From JAHFPN01 sp963765745 (GTDB lineage Bacteria; Pseudomonadota; Alphaproteobacteria; Rhizobiales; Xanthobacteraceae): DNA of 15,025 nt. Within the stretch, counting starts at the first letter, position 1; every line of letters begins with the position of its first letter. Location of the stretch: contig CAVXXM010000008.1 in assembly GCA_963765745.1 (NCBI GenBank), positions 1 to 15,025 of the forward strand. Direction: 5' to 3'. Below are positions 7,594 to 13,999 of the stretch, one piece after another. The position numbers were made by a program, and so were the translations under genes. The notes under the pieces are model-generated. The model saw only the letters and a list, made by a program, of their open reading frames with translations, made no database searches and was not told where the DNA came from.

Positions 7594-8305
7594 CGTTGGT
7601 CTCCTGCGGCCGGTGTCCGGCGAGTGCCTCGGCTTTCGTGGAAATCTCGTTCAGCCGCTCCTGCAAGACCGTGCGGGCGGATTCGCACGCGGCGTCGCTT
7701 GCGTCGCGCGCCACACGCACCGGCTCGCTGAAAACGACGGCGATCCGCCCGAACGGCAGATAAATGCTGGCTCTATCCCAGCTCTTGGTCGCGAGGCGCC
7801 GACTCGCGGAAATCGCGAGCGGGTAGATCGGCCGGCCGGAATGGCGCGCGATCGCAATGATGCCGTCGCCGGCAATGCGCGCGACCTTCGGCACGTCGGC
7901 GGTGACGCCGAGAATATAGCCCTGCTCCAGTGCTTCGAGCATCTTGAAGGTCGCGCCGACCGCACCCTTGCGGTGGAAGTCGCCGCCGTGATCGCCGGAC
8001 CCGCGGATGGCGCCGGCACCGAGCGCTTCGACAGCGATCGCGTTCATCTCGGCGTCTCCGTGGCGCGACAGCAGGGCCTTGGCGCGCCAGTGCTTGGGGA
8101 TCAGGAACGAGGTGAGGAAGTGCTGTCCGTGCCAGAAGGTGAAGATCGCGGGAACATCGGGCTCCAAGATCTCGTAGATGTTCCCGGGGACGATGATCAC
8201 CCGGTTGGTCGCCCAGATCAATTTCAGATAGTTCGCGAGCAGGTTGCCGGCCAAACGCCGGAAGGCGGACGACTTGCGGAACTTGCGCCAGATACGCACG
8301 GACAC
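7583..8305 (-). CDS. lysophospholipid acyltransferase family protein (DUF374)
   Basis: DUF374 acyltransferase-like protein, 240 residues from GTG 8305. Recognisable blocks are YLKLIWATNR (26-35), FWHGQHF (57-63), LSRHGDAE (79-86), RGSGDHGG (101-108), GVTADVPKVARIAGDG (133-148), SGRPIYPLAISASRR (156-170) and SWDRASIYLPFGR (175-187). This layout resembles LpxL-type and glycerolipid acyltransferases, with His-Gly in FWHG and an Asp later, but the strict H-X4-D pair is not obvious. Its position between cysQ/DUF4170 and waaA/lpxK points to acylation of lipid A or a related lipid; that is inference. The frame stays open upstream but only as a shadow of DUF4170, so a GTG just after the DUF4170 stop is the likely start (8305, or 8299), with 10 bases between the genes. 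Confidence 0.88.
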   Translation of the reverse strand: MSVRIWRKFRKSSAFRRLAGNLLANYLKLIWATNRVIIVPGNIYEILEPDVPAIFTFWHGQHFLTSFLIPKHWRAKALLSRHGDAEMNAIAVEALGAGAIRGSGDHGGDFHRKGAVGATFKMLEALEQGYILGVTADVPKVARIAGDGIIAIARHSGRPIYPLAISASRRLATKSWDRASIYLPFGRIAVVFSEPVRVARDASDAACESARTVLQERLNEISTKAEALAGHRPQETNDGA

Positions 8306-8315
8306 GATGCCGAAC

Positions 8316-8588
8316 TCAGAGCTGCCGACTGCGGGTGTCGGTATCGGGATCCAGGAGCCGGTGCAGGTGTACGATGAAGTATCGCACCATCGCATTGTCC
8401 ACGGTTTGCTGGGCCTTGGCTTTCCAGGCGGCATAGGCCGAGGCGTAGTTCGGATAGACGCCCACGATATCGAGCTTGTCGAGGTCGCGGAACTCAAGAT
8501 CGTCGAACGAGCGCAGCTCGCCGCCGAATACGAGATGCAAGAGCTGCTTTGCCGCGGGTTTCCCCGCCTTGTCGGCCGGTCTACTCAC
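8316..8588 (-). CDS. DUF4170 family small protein
   Basis: A 90-residue soluble protein of unknown function, known from Alphaproteobacteria. The conserved core runs QLLHLVFGGEL (15-25), LEFRDLDKLDIVG (31-43), YPNYASAYAAWKAKAQQTVD (45-64) and MRYFIVHLHRLLDP (67-80). There is no signal peptide, membrane segment or catalytic signature, and the mixed hydrophobic pattern suggests a compact alpha/beta fold. The start is GTG 8588, whose codons overlap the last eight bases of cysQ (GTGAGTAG). The DUF374 acyltransferase begins 10 bases after its stop. Tight packing in this order, also familiar from related genomes, suggests an accessory or regulatory role for the neighbouring acyltransferase or lipid A enzymes, which is untested. 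Confidence 0.9.
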   Translation of the reverse strand: MSRPADKAGKPAAKQLLHLVFGGELRSFDDLEFRDLDKLDIVGVYPNYASAYAAWKAKAQQTVDNAMVRYFIVHLHRLLDPDTDTRSRQL

Positions 8589-9457
8589 GGGGCGAAACTC
8601 CCTTGACAGGCTCGTGCGCGTATCCTCGCACTTTGTCCGGCTTGTTCAAAGACTCTGTGAGCGCGCGGAGCAATGCCGGATGCAACGTGCGTCCGGCGGC
8701 GGCGAGTGCGCCATGCAACGCCTCAGGCCGGTTATATTGCGGAACGCTGCCGTCGAATTCGGTGAGCAGGCCGCCCGACTCCCGCAGCATGAGATCGGCC
8801 GCCGCGATATCCCAATCATGCGCGTGGGCAGCGGCAAGCGCGGCATCCGCCTCGCCGGTTGCGACCCGTACGAGCCGGAGCGCCAGGGAGTGGATGCGCG
8901 GTAGTTTCTCTACCTTGTTCTGGCGCGCAAGCCGGTCGACGATCGAGCGCGATCCGGCGATGCGGGCAGCATCGAGCGAGGCTTTCGTCTGTGCGGCTAT
9001 GGGTGCGCCGTTCCGCGTGGCGCCACCACCGGCGGTGGCCAGGAACAATTCCTCGGTTACCGGCGCGAAGATCGCAGCGGCGATCGGATGGCCGCGTTCG
9101 ACCAGGGCGGCCACGATCGTCCAATCGGGCAACCCGGCGATGAAGGAACGAGTGCCGTCGATCGGATCTACGACCCAGAGCCGTGGCCGTTCGCGCCGGT
9201 CGGACGTGTCGGCGGTCTCCTCGGAGAGCCAGCCGGCTTCCGGAGCGAGCGGGCGCAGGCGCTCGGCGAGTCGTGCATCGACCGCGAGGTCGGCCTCACT
9301 TACGGGCGAGTCGTTCTCTTTCGTCCAGGTACGAACCCCGTCACGGAACATCTTCAATGCGAGCTGGCCGAGACTCGGTGACCGCGTCGGCGAGGCCGCG
9401 CATGAGCTCTGCCGGCACGGGCGCAGCCGCCGGCAATACTTCGTTCACGCTTCGCAT
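8581..9457 (-). CDS. cysQ: CysQ-like 3'(2'),5'-bisphosphate nucleotidase / inositol monophosphatase family, frameshifted
   Basis: Metal-dependent phosphatase of the inositol monophosphatase superfamily; CysQ members hydrolyse PAP, the by-product of PAPS-dependent sulfation, to AMP. Visible in the intact frame are WTKENDSPVSEAD, LSEETAD, the metal-binding VVDPIDGTRSF and, near the C-terminus, HDWDIAAADLMLRESGG. DGSVPQYNRPE suits a CysQ-like member, but an inositol-phosphate substrate is not excluded. The main frame first offers a start at the TTG at 9357 or the ATG at 9351, leaving out the usual first helix. That helix (MRSVNEVL...AELMRGLADAVTE) is encoded from ATG 9457 in another frame; removing one base at 9369-9376 joins it as DAVTESGQLALKMF, giving about 291 residues. 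No strong ribosome-binding site precedes 9457. It is the first gene of the lipid A operon and overlaps DUF4170 by eight bases. Confidence 0.86.
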
Positions 9458-9652
9458 GACGCAGGCTCTAGGCTTTCGTTTGCGGGGCTGCAAGCGCGCG
9501 ATGGCAAGAATTCGGCAAGCATGAGCGGAGAACAGCGGCGAAAAAGCGCGCGACTACAGACGATTAACCAGCTCCCTTAAGTCGATCCTCGTGAGCGTCA
9601 TGGCAAGGACGTGCTCCAAGACCGGGCGCTTAAGTCCGGCGGGGAGTGCGAA
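9458..9652. other. intergenic region between cysQ and the DUF6101 gene
   Basis: About 195 bases between divergent genes, which must hold the promoter of the lipid A operon and that of the DUF6101 gene. I see no strong sigma-70 boxes, rho-independent hairpin or RNA gene. CTTAAGTC occurs twice, at 9576-9583 and 9629-9636, and TTAA also occurs at 9564-9567. I could not recognise remains of pmbA/tldD, which I would expect on the minus strand here in relatives. Confidence 0.5.
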
Positions 9653-10228
9653 TTGAGGCGTCAAACAATGACGGGCGGCATCACGCCCGCCGGGTCGAGT
9701 CGCGTCATGCGGCTCGACCCGCTTCTCCTTCCGGTGCGCGTCGCTGCGGTTGACCCGACGGCGGACGGCAACACTCGCATTGCCGAGATCGATCGCGAGC
9801 GCGTGCTGGTGCTGCGCAGCGTGCGCGGCATGCGGATGCGGCTCAATCTACCGGTTGTGCATTTTCTCGGCGTTTCCGTGCGCGCTTTTCCGGGCAATGC
9901 CGCGGCCGGGGGTCGCATGGCATTGGTGCTCGAACATCGCGACGCTGCGCTGAGCGTACCGCTTCAATACGCAGCGGAGACGGAAAATCTCGACGCCGAT
10001 TGGCGGCTCTGGGCGCAGACGCTCGGCCGGCCGCTCTTGACCGGCGCGCCGCAAGCAATTTCGGCGATACCCGTACCGCTCGCCATTGGCAGCAGCGCAC
10101 CGCGCCGGCGCCGGCGCACGGCGCTGAAGAGGCGCCGCCCGACGATCCATCTGCGCCGCATGTGGGGCCGGGTGCGGATCGCTCACGCCGTGCACAGGGA
10201 CGAGCGTGAGATCATCGCGCCTGAATAA
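9653..10228 (+). CDS. DUF6101 family protein
   Basis: A 191-residue protein of unknown function from a family I know in Bradyrhizobium-like bacteria. Family blocks are the N-terminal GGITPAGSSRVMRLDPLLLP, a beta-rich middle with IDRERVLVLRSVRGMRMRLN and LEHRDAALSVPLQ, and a very basic C-terminus (RRRRRTALKRRRPTIHLRR, then HRDEREII). The Arg-rich tail could bind nucleic acid or acidic lipid headgroups; no enzyme motif or signal peptide is visible. The start chosen is TTG 9653 because GGGGAG stands six bases before it and it gives MRRQTMTGG as in relatives; ATG 9668 is the alternative, and the GTG at 9611 has less support. Its last 17 bases overlap the 3' end of ubiA on the opposite strand. Confidence 0.83.
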   Translation: MRRQTMTGGITPAGSSRVMRLDPLLLPVRVAAVDPTADGNTRIAEIDRERVLVLRSVRGMRMRLNLPVVHFLGVSVRAFPGNAAAGGRMALVLEHRDAALSVPLQYAAETENLDADWRLWAQTLGRPLLTGAPQAISAIPVPLAIGSSAPRRRRRTALKRRRPTIHLRRMWGRVRIAHAVHRDEREIIAPE

Positions 10229-11157
10229 GCGCGGCGTCGAGCACGAGCCCGGCGAAAAGAATCAGCCCGGCATCGCGGTTCGAGCGAAAAAGCTTCAAGC
10301 ACAGTTCCGGGTCGTCGATATCGAGCCGTCGCACCTGCCACGCAAGATGGGCGGCGAAGGCCAAGAGCCCGAGCGCGAAGATCCAGTGTGCCCCGGCGAG
10401 CATGCCGGCAATTCCGATAAGCACCACGGCTCCTGTGAAGAATATAAAAAGCGCCGGCTTCGTTCTCGCGCCGAACAGCCGCGCGGTGGAGCGCACGCCG
10501 ATGACGGCGTCGTCGTCGCGGTCCTGGTGGGCATAGATCGTGTCGTAGCCGATCACCCACAGAATCGCCCCGGCATAGAGCACAAGCGCTGGCGGATCGA
10601 GCCGCGCGAAAACGGCGGCCCAGCCCATCAGCGCGCCCCAGGAAAAGGCCAGCCCCAGCACCGACTGGGGCCAATTGGTGACGCGCTTGGCGAGCGGATA
10701 GATCGCCACGATGGCGAGCGAGGCGATGCCGGTCGCGATCGTGAAGCGGTTCATCTGCAGAAGCACCGCGAGGCCGATCAGCGAAAGTAGCGCGAGAAAC
10801 GCGAAGGCGGCGCGGACCGACACTTGTCCTGAAGGGATCGGGCGCGAGCGCGTGCGATCGACCCTGGCGTCGAGGTCGCGATCGAGAATGTCGTTCCAAG
10901 TGCAGCCGGCGCCGCGCATGGCAATGGCGCCTATCGCAAAAAAAACAAGCAAACGAAGATCGGGTACGCGGTCGCCGTTCGCGATCGCCGCGAGCGCCGT
11001 CGACCACCAGCAGGGCAAGAGCAGGAGCCAGGTGCCGATCGGCCGGTCGGCGCGCGCGAGACGCAGGTAGGGGCGCGTCCAAGATGGCGCGATGCGGTCG
11101 ACCCAATTGCCGGTCGAGTTCGGCGACCGGAGCCACCGGCCGGCCGGTGGGACTCAT
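10212..11157 (-). CDS. ubiA: 4-hydroxybenzoate polyprenyltransferase (frameshifted)
   Basis: Membrane prenyltransferase that attaches the polyprenyl tail to 4-hydroxybenzoate in ubiquinone synthesis. In the rejoined 314-residue protein the two Mg-diphosphate motifs are NDILDRDLDARVDR (88-101) and YDTIYAHQDRDDD (204-216), with RPYLRLARADRPIG (28-41) and WLLLLPCWW (43-51) leading into the first of about eight or nine membrane helices. The ATG at 11157 overlaps the preceding stop as ATGA, fixing the start. Read from there, the frame breaks after AELDRQ; removing one base at 11105-11106 gives DRQWVDRIAPSWTRPY and runs on unbroken. As written, only internal starts (for example at 11018, 268 residues) would produce the catalytic part, and these lack the first helix. 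The 3' end overlaps the DUF6101 gene by 17 bases. Confidence 0.9.
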
Positions 11158-11633
11158 CGCTGTAGGGCGTTGCCGGTGAGCGTGTCGAACACGCCGGTGC
11201 CGCCCGTGGGCGGCGGGGGAGCGGCGCCTGGGATATTTGTGAGCACGCCGGAAAGCCCGGCGCTCGGCGGGGCCGCCGCCGCCGGGTTGGCGGCGGCCTG
11301 GCAAACTTGCGTGCGCACCTGCAATGTCTTGGCGTGGTTGGCCTTGGATCCCTTGATGGCTTCCGGCGGCACTTGGCACCAGGCCTGATTCTTCTCCAGG
11401 AACTGCACCATCTTGGCTTCGGCGTCGGCATAAGCCCGAAACAGCGGACAGAGTTCCTGCGGCGGTGCCTTGCGCTTTGCGGCGGCCTGGATCGCCTTGC
11501 CTCTGGTTTCGGCGGCGCCGCGCGCCGCGGCGAAGTCCTCCGCGCAATTGACCTGCGGCGCCTGCGCACCCGCGCGAACCGCCGCTGCGAGGACCAAGGC
11601 AAGTACGACAAAGGGGAGCGCGCGAGGGAACAT
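11154..11633 (-). CDS. exported four-cysteine protein, function unknown
   Basis: Predicted periplasmic protein of 159 residues. The N-terminus (FPRALP, then a hydrophobic stretch to about residue 19, then RAGAQA) is a Sec signal peptide with probable cleavage after AGA at residue 23. The mature part is helical, with KAIQAAAKRKAPPQELCPLF (46-65), EAKMVQFLEKNQAWCQVPPE (72-91) and an Ala/Pro-rich linker before the C-terminal FDTLTGNALQR. Four cysteines (30, 62, 86, 111) could form two disulfides after export. Similar hypothetical proteins occur in Bradyrhizobium relatives. ATG 11633 is chosen because it begins a proper signal peptide; ATG 11666 would add 11 acidic/polar residues in front. Its TGA overlaps the ubiA ATG, so ubiA translation probably depends on it. 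It diverges from rsmE. Confidence 0.8.
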   Translation of the reverse strand: MFPRALPFVVLALVLAAAVRAGAQAPQVNCAEDFAAARGAAETRGKAIQAAAKRKAPPQELCPLFRAYADAEAKMVQFLEKNQAWCQVPPEAIKGSKANHAKTLQVRTQVCQAAANPAAAAPPSAGLSGVLTNIPGAAPPPPTGGTGVFDTLTGNALQR

Positions 11634-11719
11634 GTCCGCTACAATACCGAATTCGGGAGCCAGCATGAAAGCCCGAACGATGCGGCAAGATCAGGGCGCC
11701 GCCGGCATAGGTTAGGTCC

Positions 11720-12457
11720 ATGGCCAGGCACGATATTCGCCTCCCGCGCCTCTATCTGGAGGGCGTCCTCGCCCCCGGGGGCCAGTTCGCGCTCGGGCGT
11801 GGGCAAGAGAATTATCTGCGCAACGTGCTGCGGCTGCAGGACGGGGCGGAAACGCTGGTTTTCAACGGCCGGGATGGCGAATGGACGGCGCGCCTTGCCG
11901 GCGCGCGCGGCAAGGCGACGCTCACGCTCGCGAAACCAATGCGGCCACAGCCGGCCGGGTCGGATCTGCTGCTCGCCTTTGCTCCGCTCAAGCATGCCCG
12001 CCTCGACTATCTGGTGCAGAAGGCGGTCGAGATGGGGGTGGGGCTTGTGCAGCCGGTTCTCACGCAACATACGCAGGTCGCTCGTGTGAATATTGTGCGC
12101 ATGCGTGCGAACGCGATCGAGGCGGCGGAGCAATGCGGCATCCTCGCGCTCCCCAAGATCGAAGAGCCGGTTCCGTTGCTAGACTGGCTCGGGGTATTGC
12201 CGCCGGAGCGGGTGCTGGTCTTTTGCGACGAAGAGGCGGAGATCGCCGATCCGCTCGATGCGCTGGCGCGAGCGCCCGCGGGCCCGCTTGCAATATTGAT
12301 CGGGCCCGAGGGCGGGTTCGCCGAAGCGGAGCGCAAAATACTGACTGGCCGCGTCAAGGTGGTGCGGCTTTCGCTCGGACCGCGCGTTCTGCGTGCCGAT
12401 ACGGCCGCAGTGGCGGTGTTAGCGCTCGTGCAAGTAGCGCGTGGTGACTGGCGCTGA
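11720..12457 (+). CDS. rsmE: 16S rRNA (uracil1498-N3)-methyltransferase
   Basis: SPOUT-class, SAM-dependent enzyme that methylates N3 of U1498 in helix 44 of 16S rRNA. At 245 residues it has normal length. The N-terminal PUA-like part includes LPRLYLEG (8-15) and NYLRNVLR (31-38); the knotted SPOUT domain includes KHARLDYLVQKAVEMGV (91-107), EAAEQCG (134-140), IGPEGGF (194-200) and LGPRVLRADTAAVAVLA (219-235), the SAM-binding knot. The usual Arg after EQCG is Ile here, and RAD replaces the commoner RAE. The start ATG 11720 has AGG five bases upstream and matches family starts. It is followed on the same strand by gshA after 171 bases, an order familiar in the order Hyphomicrobiales. Confidence 0.95.
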   Translation: MARHDIRLPRLYLEGVLAPGGQFALGRGQENYLRNVLRLQDGAETLVFNGRDGEWTARLAGARGKATLTLAKPMRPQPAGSDLLLAFAPLKHARLDYLVQKAVEMGVGLVQPVLTQHTQVARVNIVRMRANAIEAAEQCGILALPKIEEPVPLLDWLGVLPPERVLVFCDEEAEIADPLDALARAPAGPLAILIGPEGGFAEAERKILTGRVKVVRLSLGPRVLRADTAAVAVLALVQVARGDWR

Positions 12458-12628
12458 TCCTGCGCAACTGATGTGCCGCACAGGGTAAAAACACTGCGCT
12501 ACGCTTTCAGACCGTTAAATCGCTAGCGGGGCGCTCCCCACGTTTTGGTCTGCTTTCGAGGCACAGGGCCGGTTGGCTCCGCGGCGGTCGGAGGGTATCG
12601 TCCCGCCCCCTCCGGAGCACCCTCCCGA
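12458..12628. other. leader region between rsmE and gshA
   Basis: No gene is visible in these 171 bases. Notable elements are the palindrome TGTGCCGCACA (12472-12482), GGGGCGCTCCCC just before the ACGTTTTGG tract (around 12540), and GGAGGGT (12590-12596) inverted as ACCCTCC (12619-12625) right in front of the gshA start. I cannot identify convincing promoter boxes, a known riboswitch, or a strong rho-independent terminator for rsmE. Confidence 0.5.
12590..12625 (+). promoter_or_regulatory. possible 5' UTR hairpin before gshA
   Basis: GGAGGGT (12590-12596) can pair with ACCCTCC (12619-12625) across a 22-base, pyrimidine-rich loop. The 3' arm ends three bases before ATG 12629, and GGAG at 12614-12617, the best ribosome-binding candidate, lies inside the loop. 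Folding could limit gshA initiation. This is a seven-pair stem only and may be chance in GC-rich DNA. Confidence 0.25.
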
Positions 12629-13999
12629 ATGGCCCGCGACCAAATCGACATGACGCCGATCGAGTCGCGCGACCAGCTCGTGCACTGGCTCGAGGAGGGC
12701 TGCAAGCCGCCGGAGCGTTTCCGCGTCGGCACCGAGCATGAGAAGCTGCCCTTCACGCTCACCCGGCACGAGCCGGTGCCCTATGCCGGCCCGAGAGGCA
12801 TCCGCGCGGTGCTCGAAGGTATGCGCGACCTGCTCGGGTGGGACCCGATCATGGAGGGCGCGGCGATCATCGGCTTGCTCGACGTGACCGGCGGCGGGGC
12901 GATCACGCTCGAGCCGGGCGGCCAGTTCGAGCTTTCGGGCGCGCCGGTCGAGACCGTGCATCAGACCTCGGCCGAATTGATCGCGCACCTCGTGCAATTG
13001 CGCGAAGTGGCGACGCCGCTCGGCATCGGCTTTCTCGGCATCGGCATGAGCCCGAAATGGACGCGCGCCGAAACGCCGGTGATGCCCAAGGGTCGCTACA
13101 AGATCATGGCGAACTACATGCCCAAGGTCGGCAATCTCGGCCTCGACATGATGTTCCGCACCTGCACGGTGCAGGCCAATCTCGACTTCTCGACGGAAGC
13201 CGACATGGTGAAGAAGCTGCGCGTGGGGCTGGCGCTGCAGCCGGTAGCGACCGCGCTATTTGCCAACTCGCCCTTCACCGAGGGCAAGCCCAACGGCTTC
13301 CTGTCGTTCCGCTCCGAAATCTGGCGCGACACCGATCCGGACCGTTCGGGCATGCTGCCCTGGGCCTTCGAGAGCGGCATGGGCTTCGAGCGCTGGGTCG
13401 ATTACGCGCTCGATGTGCCGATGTATTTCGTCAAGCGCGGCGACCGCTATTTCGACGTCTCCGGCCAGTCGTTCCGCGATTTGCTTACGGGCAAGCTCGC
13501 TTCGCTTCCGGGCGAGCGGGCGACCATCTCCGACTGGGCGAACCACCTGACCACGATTTTTCCCGAGGTGCGTCTGAAGCGCTACTTGGAGATGCGCGGC
13601 GCCGACGGTGGACCCTGGGCGCGAATCTGTGCGCTGCCGGCGCTCTGGGTCGGGCTCATGTACGACCAAGTCGCGCTCGATGCGGCCTGGGATATGGTCA
13701 AGGGCTGGAGCGCCGAGGAGCGGCAATTCCTGCGCGATCAGGTGCCGAGGCTCGGGCTGCGCGCGAAGCTCGGCAAGGACAATGTGCGCGATCTTGCGCG
13801 CGAGATGGTGGCGCTGGCACTGGGCGGCCTTAAGCGGCGCGGCCGGCTAGACCGCAGCGGTCGCGACGAGAGCCATTTCTTGGCGCCGGTCGAGGAAACG
13901 GTCGAGCGCGGCGAGACGCCGACTGAAGTACTGCTCAAGCACTTCAACGGCGAATGGAAGGGCTCGGTGGAGCCCGTGTTCACGGCATTGGCCTATTGA
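12629..13999 (+). CDS. gshA: glutamate-cysteine ligase (plant/alphaproteobacterial type)
   Basis: Cytoplasmic enzyme that makes gamma-glutamylcysteine from glutamate, cysteine and ATP, the first and rate-limiting step of glutathione synthesis. The 456 residues fit the plant-type family of Alphaproteobacteria rather than the E. coli type. Motifs are FRVGTEHEKLPF (31-42), AITLEPGGQFELSG (91-104), KIMANYMPK (158-166), MMFRTCTVQANLDF (174-187), FANSPFTEGKPNG (211-223), the substrate-loop region DVPMYFVKR (262-270), and EVRLKRYLEMRGADGG (313-328). ATG 12629 gives the MARDQID start familiar in relatives; a second ATG at 12650 is possible. No glutathione synthetase (gshB) is in the window. Its stop codon overlaps the likely TTG start of the following EamA gene. 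Confidence 0.96.
   Translation: MARDQIDMTPIESRDQLVHWLEEGCKPPERFRVGTEHEKLPFTLTRHEPVPYAGPRGIRAVLEGMRDLLGWDPIMEGAAIIGLLDVTGGGAITLEPGGQFELSGAPVETVHQTSAELIAHLVQLREVATPLGIGFLGIGMSPKWTRAETPVMPKGRYKIMANYMPKVGNLGLDMMFRTCTVQANLDFSTEADMVKKLRVGLALQPVATALFANSPFTEGKPNGFLSFRSEIWRDTDPDRSGMLPWAFESGMGFERWVDYALDVPMYFVKRGDRYFDVSGQSFRDLLTGKLASLPGERATISDWANHLTTIFPEVRLKRYLEMRGADGGPWARICALPALWVGLMYDQVALDAAWDMVKGWSAEERQFLRDQVPRLGLRAKLGKDNVRDLAREMVALALGGLKRRGRLDRSGRDESHFLAPVEETVERGETPTEVLLKHFNGEWKGSVEPVFTALAY

Noticed and set aside
8306..8497. N-terminal extension of the DUF374 protein to 304 residues
   Set aside because: The extra residues are an out-of-frame reading of DUF4170 (Ser/Pro/Trp-rich, no homology); the family start fits GTG 8305.
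9521..9580. An 18-codon ORF (MSGEQRRKSARL...) upstream of the DUF6101 gene
   Set aside because: It has no ribosome-binding site or recognisable family, and its length is expected by chance.
9564..9580. CtrA-like TTAA...TTAA pair
   Set aside because: The two TTAA blocks are nine bases apart, not the seven of the CtrA full-site consensus, and no flanking conservation is visible.
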